A stretch of DNA of 54,767 nucleotides from Prochloraceae cyanobacterium (GCA_030065755.1 JASJDA010000007.1:1-54767), one strand, 5' to 3'; numbered from the stretch's first letter, positions 9,393-18,099 are shown. Numbers and translations: made by a program. The notes: a model not told the origin generated them from the sequence alone.

Positions 9393-9551
9393 GTTTTTGT
9401 CTCCTAAGATGTGTCGGCTAAATACAAAATTGATAATTTTAAGTTTCTAGGTAGTACTTCAGAGTTTGCCTTAACTATTACGACAGGTCGTCAAATTTCG
9501 TAAAAATTCTTCACAAAAGCAGCTTGCAGGGTGACAACATCCCTAAAGGTG

Positions 9552-9721
9552 AATGCCGCGCTCGCTCTTGAGTAAAATCCAGAACTGATAGGGAATTGGG
9601 GGACGGGGAAACTGGGAGATTGGCTGATAGGTTTTCTCCTCGATCGAGAATTTTTGTTGCATTTAACTTTCTCCCCGTCTCCCTATCAAAACAAGGGTTT
9701 GAGCTTAACGAGCGCGGCATT
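9552..9721. repeat. Imperfect 170-bp palindromic element (MITE-like candidate)
   Basis: Perfect 13-bp inverted repeats (AATGCCGCGCTCG at 9552-9564 and its complement at 9709-9721) bound the segment. Internal arms are also partly complementary around TGATAGGG and CCCTATCA. The centre carries G-rich strings typical of cyanobacterial intergenic repeats. No target duplication was seen. A minus-strand open frame here has no protein-like character. Confidence 0.45.
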
Positions 9722-9726
9722 TAGGT

Positions 9727-10416
9727 TTAATTAGTCAAGAGTTGCCTACTTATTGCTGCTTTCTGCCAATCGGAAATAGCTCCTTCATTGTCCCCTAATT
9801 GGCGACGAGCAAATGCACGGTGGCGGTAAGCATAAGCTGAATTAGGGTTAATTTTAAGTGCCTTTGTGAAATCGGCGGCAGCCCGTTGGCTATCTCCGAG
9901 TTCTAAACGAGCTAGACCTCGATTAATGTAAGCATCAGCGGAATTAGGATTGAAGTTGAGAACTTCGGTGAAATCAGCTACTGCTCCTCGAAGGTATCCT
10001 AGTTGCAAACGAGCTAGCCCTCGTACTTGAAGTCCCTCGGTATAAGCATTTTTAAAACGGGGAGAGTTTTCCAGTCGGCGTTGAGCTACTCCCCGATGGT
10101 AGTAAGCTTCTGCTAAATTTGGGTCGATTGAAAGAGCTTGATTAAAGTCCGCTATCGCTCCTCTTAAGTTACCACTGCTACTCTTGTATATCCCTCGTTG
10201 GAGCAAGTTTTCAGCAGTAACTAATTCTAACTGGGTTCTGAAAAGCGAACCAGTGTACCTTGAATGCTGTTGAGCTACGCTAGGAGCTGCAGGCATTAGA
10301 AACATAGCAGTCAAACCCACTAGAATAATGCTTGAGTAAACTTTTTTCCCTACTTCAGCAAAGAGATGATTGTGGAGCTTGCTACTAGGAAGCTGACCTT
10401 TGAATGCAATACTCAT
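9727..10416 (-). CDS. Secreted or membrane-anchored TPR protein
   Basis: A 229-residue protein. An N-terminal hydrophobic stretch (SSIILVGLTAMFLMPAAPSVA) ends in a signal-peptidase-like site, so the rest should be periplasmic. From about residue 75 to the end there are at least three tetratricopeptide repeats in the cyanobacterial style, for example GAIADFNQALSIDPNLAEAY and AAADFTKALKINPNSAYAY. TPR proteins bind other proteins; no partner is evident. It points the same way as the multicopper oxidase but is separated by over 300 bases and a palindromic element. Confidence 0.85.
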   Translation of the reverse strand: MSIAFKGQLPSSKLHNHLFAEVGKKVYSSIILVGLTAMFLMPAAPSVAQQHSRYTGSLFRTQLELVTAENLLQRGIYKSSSGNLRGAIADFNQALSIDPNLAEAYYHRGVAQRRLENSPRFKNAYTEGLQVRGLARLQLGYLRGAVADFTEVLNFNPNSADAYINRGLARLELGDSQRAAADFTKALKINPNSAYAYRHRAFARRQLGDNEGAISDWQKAAISRQLLTN

Positions 10417-11434
10417 ATGACCCTCCCTGGTGCGGTAAGTCTCCAGATATCAAGAAAAATCAGCCGACCCTTGCTTAACTTTTAATTTTTATTGATTATT
10501 AATAATGCATAGCCCTTGCTCGACCGATCGATGTCTCATTGGAAATTCCCCCACCCATTGCTTTTGAAAAAGCTATAATCAAATCGCCTTTCAAAATTCA
10601 CTCCTTAACTTGAGTTATTGAGGAAGTATTTGTCTAGGCTTACTTTTATTCTAAACAAAAGGTTGACAATTTGTTAGCTCTTTTCGTGGGTATTTCTATG
10701 TAGTGGAAAATTTTCGATCGCTTTTTTATTAGTACCTATGTTCTTAGATCGAGAGATGGCTCAAATTGCTGATAATAATTCCTATGTAGTGGAAATGGAA
10801 TAACAGTTTTATAAGCTTCCTAAAAATCCGTATAAGCAACAGCACCTTGTCGGCATACAGTGTTTCTTCAAATGTTTATTTTTAATAAGAAATTCCTCAT
10901 AAAGTAGATAACCTATCCCACCAACCGATAAGTTAATGATAAGGACTTACTTATTAAAAATAGATTTATTCTCGGTAAAGAGTTTCATGATTTTTTAGCT
11001 GATTCTCTAGATCGATCGCCAATATAAAAGCCAACGCTTGGTGCGTTCTAACTCGTAGGAAACCTCCGAGGGAGTGCCCCGTAATTTCTCTATTCGCTCG
11101 ATCGCTAACCATCAAAAAGTTTGGTCTAATTTCAGAGACTTCATCGAGAGGCAAGTAGGTACCGATCCAGTTATCAGTAACAACCAACCCGAATCATAAA
11201 GTTATCAGTGGCTGAATCCCTGGAGGGACAACCGACCAACAACAAACTGATTTTACCCATATACGTGAAGATGATAGGAGGCGAATATTTCTTTGTTCCA
11301 AGTCTCAGTTTTCTCAATACAATAGCTGATTGATTTGAAGATAAAAATAATTTTGACTTAACCAGACAAGCAAAAACACAATCAGTAAATAAATCATAAG
11401 TTTTTCTAGTGGAATACATAAAGGAATAAAATTC
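10417..11434. other. Long gene-poor region with possible gene scraps
   Basis: No convincing full gene is present. A 14-base direct repeat (CTATGTAGTGGAAA) occurs at 10696 and 10782. A minus-strand frame at 10966-11187 reads protein-like (WIGTYLPLDEVSEIRPNFL) but has only a TTG start just after a stop, so it may be a truncated remnant. On the plus strand 11208-11333 encodes 41 protein-like residues from a GTG, including MIGGEYFFVPSLSFL. A 21-residue ORF lies at 10738-10803. The last part contains the leader of the peroxidase gene, with AAGGA before its ATG. Confidence 0.35.
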
Positions 11435-13198
11435 ATGAATGTCAATACTAAGAACCTAGTCGTAATCTACGAACACGCCAATTATCAAGGAGAAAATCAA
11501 AGCTTAAGCGAAGGAAAATACAATCTCGCAGATATCAACATTGGTAACGATAAATTAAGTTCGATTAGGATTCCATATGGAATAAAAGTCACCTTATTTG
11601 AACACATAAACTTTCGAGGTCGAAGGAAAACTTTTACCACAAACACCAAATATGTAGGAGATGATTTTAACGATTTAACCTCATCATTAACAATAGAGAA
11701 GCAAAAGATCTGTACAGGTCATGGAAATATAGGTAATTGTGCCACAACTGCAGAAGAAAGAGAATTAGAATCTCCTTTTTCCCGTTTATTTGACAGATCC
11801 GATCTAACTTACAACGCACACGCTATCTCGCTTTTGGCTGGCGCTCTCGGCCCGATGCAAGAAAGCCCGACAAATAATTCGTTTAAACCTTCGATACAAG
11901 CAGGTTTCACCTTCCTCGGTCAATTTATCGACCACGACATGACTGAATTTAGGGTGCTTGACGAAGAAGGTAAATTTGTAGATAAAAATCCTACTATTGG
12001 AGTTAGACAAAGAGTAGCACCAGAAGAAAATCCTACATCTACTAATGGCAGAAGTAGTCGTCTGGATCTCGACTCTGTTTACGGGCTTTTTGGAGAAACC
12101 AATCCAGAACTTTTTGACGATAATGGCTTTTTTATTCTCGGAGACGCTCGACGAAGTAACGGAAAAGGCGAACGAGATATTCAAAGAAATACAGATTTCG
12201 GCGACGGTCGCCGAATAGCCGATCCGCGAAACGATGAGAATAAGATTATCGTGCAGTTGCATACTCTCTTCATGCGTCTGCATAATAAAATTCATGCCAA
12301 TAATGGCGGAGACATAAAAAGTCCTGGCTTTACCGAGAGCAAAAAAACAGTACAACAGATATATCGTCAGATCGTATTCTGCGATTATTTACCTCGTATC
12401 GTTACCACCAAAGTTATCAATAACGTCAAACAAGCAATCAAGGAGGGTAAAAGTTTTTATCAGCAAATGAACCGTGAAGTAAACCGAGCTCTAGAAAGCG
12501 AGAAACCTTTAGTAGCAATGCCAGTAGAGTTTGCTCACGCTGTTTTTCGATTGGGTCATTCTCAATTGCTGGATTTCTATCGACTTAACACAAACAATGT
12601 CTTTCCTTTATTTGCCACTTCACTGACAGGACAACAAACTGACCTGCGAGGTAACGAACAAATTACAGAAGAAACACAAATCGATTGGTCCTTTTTCTTT
12701 GGAGAAAGGGCACAACTGGGAAGACCTTTAGATACGAAACTGCCTCCATCTGTATTTCGTTTACCCCCTCCAGCGATTACCGAACCCCCTATTTCTTTAG
12801 CCGAACGCAACATTTTGAGGGGAATTGATTTTGGCTTGCCTGGCGGTCAAGAAGTTGCCGTAAGTTTGCGTCAGCTTTACGGTCAAATTGAGCTAGTACC
12901 ACCACAATTCCTCGGTATTCCCAAAGATATTTCAGAAATAGAGCCTAGTTTAGAGGTCAATACTCCCCTGTGGTATTACATTCTTAAAGAGGCAGAAGTT
13001 TTAAACCTTCAAAACTCTCAACTAGGTGAAGTTGGAGGGTATATAGTAGCAGAAACTATTCTCGGTTCTCTTGCTGAATCTGGTTTTGAATTTAATATTA
13101 GTTGCCCTAACTCTCTCGAAAAATCAGCAAATATTAACAACCCAAAAGAAATTTTTTCGCTAGTAAATTTGTTGAGTTTTTTAGGAGAGATTAATTGA
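11435..13198 (+). CDS. Beta/gamma-crystallin domain fused to an animal-type heme peroxidase
   Basis: A 587-residue fusion without a signal peptide. Residues about 7-90 form a beta/gamma-crystallin domain of two Greek keys, with calcium-site motifs NDKLSS and NDLTSS. The rest is a peroxidase-cyclooxygenase superfamily domain. Distal residues Q163, D166 and H167 (QFIDHDM), R265 and E268 (DPRNDEN) and proximal H375 (RLGHSQL) align with myeloperoxidase Gln91, Asp94, His95, Arg239, Glu242 and His336. The position equivalent to myeloperoxidase Met243 is Asn269, so the sulfonium link should be absent while both ester-forming acids are kept. It likely oxidises halides, thiocyanate or phenols with peroxide. 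AAGGA precedes the ATG. Confidence 0.93.
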   Translation: MNVNTKNLVVIYEHANYQGENQSLSEGKYNLADINIGNDKLSSIRIPYGIKVTLFEHINFRGRRKTFTTNTKYVGDDFNDLTSSLTIEKQKICTGHGNIGNCATTAEERELESPFSRLFDRSDLTYNAHAISLLAGALGPMQESPTNNSFKPSIQAGFTFLGQFIDHDMTEFRVLDEEGKFVDKNPTIGVRQRVAPEENPTSTNGRSSRLDLDSVYGLFGETNPELFDDNGFFILGDARRSNGKGERDIQRNTDFGDGRRIADPRNDENKIIVQLHTLFMRLHNKIHANNGGDIKSPGFTESKKTVQQIYRQIVFCDYLPRIVTTKVINNVKQAIKEGKSFYQQMNREVNRALESEKPLVAMPVEFAHAVFRLGHSQLLDFYRLNTNNVFPLFATSLTGQQTDLRGNEQITEETQIDWSFFFGERAQLGRPLDTKLPPSVFRLPPPAITEPPISLAERNILRGIDFGLPGGQEVAVSLRQLYGQIELVPPQFLGIPKDISEIEPSLEVNTPLWYYILKEAEVLNLQNSQLGEVGGYIVAETILGSLAESGFEFNISCPNSLEKSANINNPKEIFSLVNLLSFLGEIN

Positions 13199-13258
13199 AT
13201 ACTTAGCAAGTCTCGCTCGATCTCCTGACCGAGGCTGTTGCCTGGAAGGGAAGAGAGA

Positions 13259-13310
13259 AAGGGGAACAGAAAATACCTTTTCCCTGTTCCCCTTAACTCT
13301 AAGCTTTTTT
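13259..13310 (+). terminator. Likely intrinsic terminator of the peroxidase gene
   Basis: An 11-bp perfect stem (AAGGGGAACAG at 13259-13269 and its complement at 13284-13294) sits 60 bases after the stop codon. A run of six T residues follows ten or so bases later. The gap before the T-run makes it imperfect. Confidence 0.5.
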
Positions 13311-13501
13311 GAAGATACGATTAGTAATTACCAGGATTTCATATAAAATTATAAGTTAAGTACCTGGACAAAAATTATACAATTGATTTATTAAAAAAAA
13401 TGTTTTTTGCTTGACAAAGTAACTTGTTATTACGAAAATTAATAATAAGAAAGTAACAATAAAACTATCAAATTCACTGCTATTCAAAAAATTTCAGAAT
13501 A

Positions 13502-13633
13502 TTACCTCATTAAAGAATAAATATCTCCAGGTTGCAAATTTTTTGTTAATAACAGAGAATGTTGATTTTCAATAGGTCTGACTCCAGCACTCAATAGCAC
13601 GCGCTGTCTTTTTTCTAATAGGGTAAATTGGGT
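13502..13633 (-). pseudogene. C-terminal gene remnant of unknown family
   Basis: A 43-codon stretch with no start codon, bounded upstream by a TAG, reads as convincing protein on the minus strand: QFTLLEKRQRVLLSAGV, then RPIENQHSLLLTKNLQPGD and YSLMR. This looks like the tail of a larger protein whose front has been lost or degraded. I do not recognise the family. It lies in the otherwise empty gap between the peroxidase gene and the 771-residue protein gene, which suggests past rearrangement there. Confidence 0.4.
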
Positions 13634-13744
13634 CTAGTTAGCTTAGAATTTTGTCAATTAAATTAATTTACCTGTCAACGAAAAATTTACACCTAGCAAT
13701 ATTTTGCTTGCCAACATAAATATAAATATGAAGGAAAAATAGTG

Positions 13745-16060
13745 ATGAGCTTAATCGACGATGTAAAGGCAATATGTGACCGACTTGCACCCCTAGGGTG
13801 GAGAAATTTACTGTTAACTGTAACTAACAATGAACTTGACATTTTGCAGCCAACGAGTGATGCCTTAAAAGCTGCTTTGACTAACCCTCTTAAGACGATC
13901 GATCGCTCGACGAGAGGGTTTGAGGATTTTCATCCTAATGGGGAACAGGCGATCGCAGGTGGTAGTCCTGCCAAAAGTCTGCTTTATCACGCTTTGGCAT
14001 CCCCGAATGTTCGCCCAACTGCATCGGGAACTTCATCCTCGACAGCAACAGATTATGCGACCCTTGCAGAACTCGATACGATCGAAAATTTTATTTATAG
14101 CCTAGTTGCGGATCGAGAGGATCTAGAGAATACTTTTGTGGCTGTGTTTGCTTATCAGTATCGCGTCGCTAGTCGTACCTCACATCTGAGGCATGCCGAT
14201 CTTGCCTACTCTCGCACTGGTGTGGCACGGGTTGGTACAACACAATATTACTACGACCCTTCGCGGCGCAGTTTTTGGGTTATTCCTGAAGGTGGTGAAG
14301 ATGCTCTCCCAGTGCTGCCTGCGCGCTACGGTGTTTTTCTTGCTCGTAAAGCTAAACCAGGAGCTGCTGGCTCTGTTCAAGGAGGTCATAGCGGCAATGC
14401 CGACGATGATTTTTTCTTTCCGGTGCATAAATTATTTGTTGGAAGAGAATGTTTGCAGGGCCAAAACCTAGACATTAACTTTCTCGAATTCCATCGCAAT
14501 GAAAAACTCCGAATGACACATACGCTTTCAGTATCTGATGGCGGTATTCCTGTGCCCTCTGGTTTCGACATTTCTAAAATTCCATACGTTCGGGATTCTA
14601 ATAACGGCGGTAATTTAGTATCTTTGCAAACGATAGGATCTTCTGTCCTGATTGTGCCGAAACCTGGAGCTAATTTGGTTCGTACGGTGGCACAGAAAAA
14701 TACAGTCTCGAATACCGAGCAATTAGTTTATTTTGTTGTTCCACAAACACGCAGTATTCGAGGGCGCTCAACTCGCTACAGGGAATCAACTTTAGAAATT
14801 CCTGCATTTGAGTCCAATCCAGGTGAATTTGGCGATCGTCTTGCTCCCGAATACGTGAATATCCGGCACGAAGTTGACCCCAACGGACCAGCCACTCAAA
14901 CCCCAAAAGATTTGAACAATTTAAGCAAGGATGATTTTGAGAATGCGATGCGCAAAGGGGGATATGCAGCAGCGCATTTCACTGATGATTCCTGTGATGG
15001 ATGCCTTGAAGCTGTTGTAACTGGTCTTACGATGGATGTTGTTGGCAATGTTTCGGCCTTTTCATTAATTACCGCACCAGATTTCTTCCCACTTGCCGAC
15101 CAGTTCGAGGTAGAAACTGACCCAACAATCATACGAGTAGAACCTCTCTCTAAAGGAAGATTGCCTGTAAACTCTTCTCTCCCTCGCCCCAGCGCTCCAA
15201 TGTCATTTGCTTTCGATCGAAGTGACAAAACAGTCACAGCAATTGTAGGCGCCTTTGCAGTCGGGGCACCAGTTTCAATCGCTGGATTCCCTAATCGTGC
15301 GATTAGCTTCTTGCCCGATGCGGCCTCTAATGTCTTTGCTCCTGGCTGGGATACTTCCCGAAGTCGCGACGCACTAGGAGCGTTTCTCACCAGTTCAGGC
15401 CTTGGGTCGCCATTCCCAGAAGACGCTAAACTTTGTGCAGCACTGGCCTCTTTCTGGCCAGCAGTTGCGCCAGATAACGGACGAACCTTTGGGAACGAAA
15501 ACTCTTCTGGTAACAGAGGCTTGGGCAATCAGCTCCCGATGCTCGATAAAGAACTCGGGTTTCATCCCGATCACGCACGGGTAAAATCCGGTGAATTGAG
15601 CTCCTATCGTGGATGGGACGGAGAATTTGGCCCCTTCTTTGAAGAGGTCGGCACAACGCTTCATGTGAACTATGTCGCCATTGAACGCTCAGATTATGTG
15701 AGCCAAGCATTAGCTGGGCATATTCGGGTGTCTCTTACTGCCGAAGTGCAAAGTGAAGAGCTAATAGCTCGCAATCAGGCTCTTGAAACTTGTCAGAGTA
15801 TTTTGGGTGTGGGACTTTCAGGGGAATGTCTGGTTGTGTTTCGCGAGGTTAACGACTGGGCTTCATTTGGTCGTGGCGTTCCCCAGTTGAATGGCGGAGG
15901 CTACTTGTTGGAATTTGCCGAACTAACAGGTGAGCGAAAACCGACTTCAGAAATCGTGCGTGTACGCAAAAAAGTGCAAAAGCAGCACATTTGTCAGGTT
16001 GGTACCAATGGTATTGCCTACAAAAATGGGGATGCGGCTTTTACTTTTCATCCGTTCTGA
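13745..16060 (+). CDS. Large uncharacterised protein paired with a LodB-like flavoprotein (candidate quinone-cofactor enzyme)
   Basis: A 771-residue soluble protein with no signal peptide. I do not recognise a named family. The ATG at 13745 is nine bases after AAGGA; an in-frame GTG lies one codon upstream. The N-terminus reads SLIDDVKAICDRLAPLGW. A stretch near residue 155 (TGVARVGTTQYYY) faintly recalls the N-terminal ARVG region of LodA-type oxidases. Cys564 and Trp571 lie close together in LCAALASFWPAVAPD, and a CDGC motif occurs near residue 419. The LodA signature around its modified Trp was not found. The next gene, 33 bases on, encodes a LodB-like protein, which makes a post-translationally made quinone cofactor plausible but unproven. 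Confidence 0.8.
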   Translation: MSLIDDVKAICDRLAPLGWRNLLLTVTNNELDILQPTSDALKAALTNPLKTIDRSTRGFEDFHPNGEQAIAGGSPAKSLLYHALASPNVRPTASGTSSSTATDYATLAELDTIENFIYSLVADREDLENTFVAVFAYQYRVASRTSHLRHADLAYSRTGVARVGTTQYYYDPSRRSFWVIPEGGEDALPVLPARYGVFLARKAKPGAAGSVQGGHSGNADDDFFFPVHKLFVGRECLQGQNLDINFLEFHRNEKLRMTHTLSVSDGGIPVPSGFDISKIPYVRDSNNGGNLVSLQTIGSSVLIVPKPGANLVRTVAQKNTVSNTEQLVYFVVPQTRSIRGRSTRYRESTLEIPAFESNPGEFGDRLAPEYVNIRHEVDPNGPATQTPKDLNNLSKDDFENAMRKGGYAAAHFTDDSCDGCLEAVVTGLTMDVVGNVSAFSLITAPDFFPLADQFEVETDPTIIRVEPLSKGRLPVNSSLPRPSAPMSFAFDRSDKTVTAIVGAFAVGAPVSIAGFPNRAISFLPDAASNVFAPGWDTSRSRDALGAFLTSSGLGSPFPEDAKLCAALASFWPAVAPDNGRTFGNENSSGNRGLGNQLPMLDKELGFHPDHARVKSGELSSYRGWDGEFGPFFEEVGTTLHVNYVAIERSDYVSQALAGHIRVSLTAEVQSEELIARNQALETCQSILGVGLSGECLVVFREVNDWASFGRGVPQLNGGGYLLEFAELTGERKPTSEIVRVRKKVQKQHICQVGTNGIAYKNGDAAFTFHPF

Positions 16061-16093
16061 TTTATGTTGGCGATTTCTTTAAGGTAACTGGCC

Positions 16094-17086
16094 GTGGAAA
16101 AAGTAGATATCATAGTCCTTGGAGCAGGTCCCGCTGGTTGTGCTGCCTCGATTCGTTGTCGTCAAGCTGGTTTAAGCGTCGTTATGTTCGACGCTAATTC
16201 TGAGCCAAAAATATCTCCTGGAGAAACATTGCATCCAGGAGTTGAACCATTACTGAAGCAATTGGGTGTTTTTGACCAAATTCTTCAAGCGGGTTTCCGA
16301 AGGCATCGTGGAATCTGGCTGAAACGCGGCGATCTAAGTCAATTTTTGCCTTATGGTGAAGATATAAACGGTCCTTGGTTGGGGTTTCAAGCAGAGCGAA
16401 GAACGCTACATCGAATTCTCCAGCAGGCTGCCGTTGATTTAGAGGTAAGGCTAATTCGGAAAACTCGCCCTGAAGCAGTTATTCTCGAAGAGAATCGAGT
16501 GACAGGAGTAATGGTTGATGGCAATTACTTCCATGCCACTTGGACAGTTGATGCTACAGGGCGTTCTGCATGGCTAGCACGAGAGTTAAAACTGCCAGCA
16601 ATTATATGCTCTCCGCCCCTTGGCGTTCGATTTGGGTGGCGCAACGAAGAAATTGCTGGTTTTGAGGGTCAACCCTCCTTGGCTTTTCGCTTTGATGGAT
16701 GGGACTGGCAAGCACCCTTAGCAGGAAATCAAACCGCTTGGGTCGAACTGCGAATCGGGGAATTGGGAGAGGGATCTCCTGGGGGGGTTAATTTGACCTG
16801 GCAATGGCGCTCGGAGTGCGCAGGTCCTGGTTTTTTCCTGCTTGGGGATGCAGCTGCAACACTAGATCCTTCCTCGTCCCATGGGGTACTTACCGCTCTA
16901 ATGAGCGGAATCTTCTTTGGCCATCTTGTGGAAAATTACCACCGCAAAGGGGTCAATGAGGCAGTTATTATCGAAGTATATCGAAAATGGTTGTACTTGC
17001 AGTTTGAACAAGATCGAAGACGCTTGCGTCAGCACTACGCAAATTCACCAGCAGGTCAACGTTTTATTAACCAGAGTTCATATTAG
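16094..17086 (+). CDS. FAD-dependent oxidoreductase, LodB/tryptophan halogenase-like
   Basis: A 330-residue flavoprotein. The dinucleotide-binding motif is at the N-terminus (VLGAGPAGCAASIRCRQAG), followed by SPGETLHPGVEPLLKQLG and the second FAD motif in FFLLGDAAATLDPSSSHGVL. This pattern fits the flavin monooxygenase/halogenase group that includes LodB and GoxB. Those proteins hydroxylate a tryptophan of their partner oxidase during assembly of cysteine tryptophylquinone. The halogenase WxWxIP motif was not seen, so chlorination is unlikely. The start is GTG, with AAGG nine bases upstream. It lies 33 bases after the 771-residue protein gene, on the same strand, so the two are probably one transcript. 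Confidence 0.85.
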   Translation: MEKVDIIVLGAGPAGCAASIRCRQAGLSVVMFDANSEPKISPGETLHPGVEPLLKQLGVFDQILQAGFRRHRGIWLKRGDLSQFLPYGEDINGPWLGFQAERRTLHRILQQAAVDLEVRLIRKTRPEAVILEENRVTGVMVDGNYFHATWTVDATGRSAWLARELKLPAIICSPPLGVRFGWRNEEIAGFEGQPSLAFRFDGWDWQAPLAGNQTAWVELRIGELGEGSPGGVNLTWQWRSECAGPGFFLLGDAAATLDPSSSHGVLTALMSGIFFGHLVENYHRKGVNEAVIIEVYRKWLYLQFEQDRRRLRQHYANSPAGQRFINQSSY

Positions 17087-17264
17087 GACGGGATTCGACG
17101 ACAGCTTTTGAAAATAACTCAGCTAGTACAGTTTTAAAAGAGTCGAATTAGCGATCGTTATATTTACGAGTACTTATTACTGAAAATATTTCAGTAATTT
17201 AACGAATGACTGTGATGATAAACGAGGGGCAAAATTGAATTAATACTACATAAGATCGAGAGCT

Positions 17265-17381
17265 ATGGAACAACAAGATAATTTTACCGAAATTCTTTTC
17301 TGGATATTGGGTGCATTTGCTATCCCCATTTTTATCGCCGGTTTTTACCATCTTAACAACTTAATTTCTATTTATATTTAG
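17265..17381 (+). CDS. 38-residue single-pass membrane protein
   Basis: An ATG starts a 38-codon ORF beginning MEQQDNFTEILFWILG. Residues about 10-30 form one clear membrane helix, with a short polar N-terminus and a short C-terminal tail. Cyanobacteria have many such tiny membrane subunits in photosynthetic and NDH-1 complexes, and the size fits, but I cannot match it to a named one. Hairpins follow within 30 and 125 bases, consistent with an independent short transcript. There is no strong ribosome-binding site. Confidence 0.45.
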   Translation: MEQQDNFTEILFWILGAFAIPIFIAGFYHLNNLISIYI

Positions 17382-17501
17382 AATTAAGCTTGAGAAAGTT
17401 TTACCATAAGTGAGGTTATTTGTATAGCTCCTATAACAAACTATAAAAGTAATCCTCACTTCGACTACCTGTTTGGCAACGGTGACAACTATAACTAATT
17501 T

Positions 17502-17553
17502 AAAAGTCTATACTTTTTCAGACCTTTTTTCTATACTTATTAGACTTTTTTTT
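17502..17553 (+). terminator. Possible terminator after the 38-residue ORF
   Basis: AAAAGTCTA at 17502-17510 is complementary to TAGACTTTT at 17541-17549, and the T-run continues to 17553. The loop is about 30 bases, long for an intrinsic terminator, and the stem is AT-rich. Confidence 0.3.
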
Positions 17554-17862
17554 CACCGATAAATTTTTTAAATAGGTCGAGAGTAAAAGCAAGAAGATAT
17601 ATAGCGATCGGTAAATTGTCAAAATAAGAGTGAAGATAGACCAGGTATTTTGTATTGATGGAATAACTTTAATGGTTTTTTATATTCCTAGAGCTGGTTG
17701 GGAATGCTAGTGTTTTAATAGTCAGGGATAAGTCGATCGACATCTTGGTACTTTTTGTCGTCCGAAAAAAGCTAGTGAAGTTGGTCGAGAATGGGTTGAA
17801 GCGATCTCCAAGGGAGCGATCGTGCGCGTACTCAGTCAATCAGCAATAGTACTTACAAAAAC

Positions 17863-18099
17863 TTAAGCATTTCTAGATAAAAAAGTCAAAATTTTGATAT
17901 TTGTAAAGGAAACTGCTCCCAAGACCAAAAAGACAATAAGTATTTCTCTGTAGTTAGGAAAAGTCTTCGTACTTTCTTGAGATTGAATTTGAAGATTTTT
18001 TTGAACATTTTCTGCTTTAACAGGTAAGATAAATGAACTAGTTAATATTGTTAGCCCAGTTAGAGTGAGAATTAAAGATTTAGTTATTTGTTTAGACAT
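17863..18099 (-). CDS. Small exported protein with C-terminal membrane helix
   Basis: A 78-residue protein. An N-terminal signal-like segment (LILTLTGLTILTSSFILPVKA, probable cleavage after VKA) is followed by a polar Gln/Ser-rich part and a second hydrophobic stretch at about residues 52-70 (EILIVFLVLGAVSFTNIKIL). It should be a periplasm-facing protein anchored at its C-terminus. AAAGGAAATG gives a good ribosome-binding site at the chosen start. No family is recognised and it stands alone. Confidence 0.55.
   Translation of the reverse strand: MSKQITKSLILTLTGLTILTSSFILPVKAENVQKNLQIQSQESTKTFPNYREILIVFLVLGAVSFTNIKILTFLSRNA

Larger units (their letters stand above)
17087..17862. other. Intergenic region around a small membrane-protein ORF
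   Basis: Apart from the ORF at 17265-17381 it holds an 8-bp stem (AAGTGAGG at 17408-17415 with its complement at 17454-17461) and a candidate terminator at 17502-17553. From 17719 a start-less open frame reads protein-like on the plus strand (RPKKASEVGREWVEAISKGA) up to about 17865 and may be a gene scrap. I see no RNA gene. Confidence 0.4.

Noticed and set aside
9511-9720. 69-residue minus-strand open frame
   Set aside because: It lies within the palindromic, G-rich intergenic repeat and its translation has no protein-like character.
11174-11419. 81-residue minus-strand open frame upstream of the peroxidase
   Set aside because: Composition is not convincing and a more protein-like plus-strand frame overlaps it; no start signal.
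11804-12355. 183-residue minus-strand open frame inside the peroxidase gene
   Set aside because: Antisense shadow; the sense strand carries the full set of peroxidase motifs.
14896-15528. 210-residue minus-strand open frame inside the 771-residue protein gene
   Set aside because: Antisense shadow with low-complexity Ala/Ser content; the sense frame has a ribosome-binding site and an operon partner.
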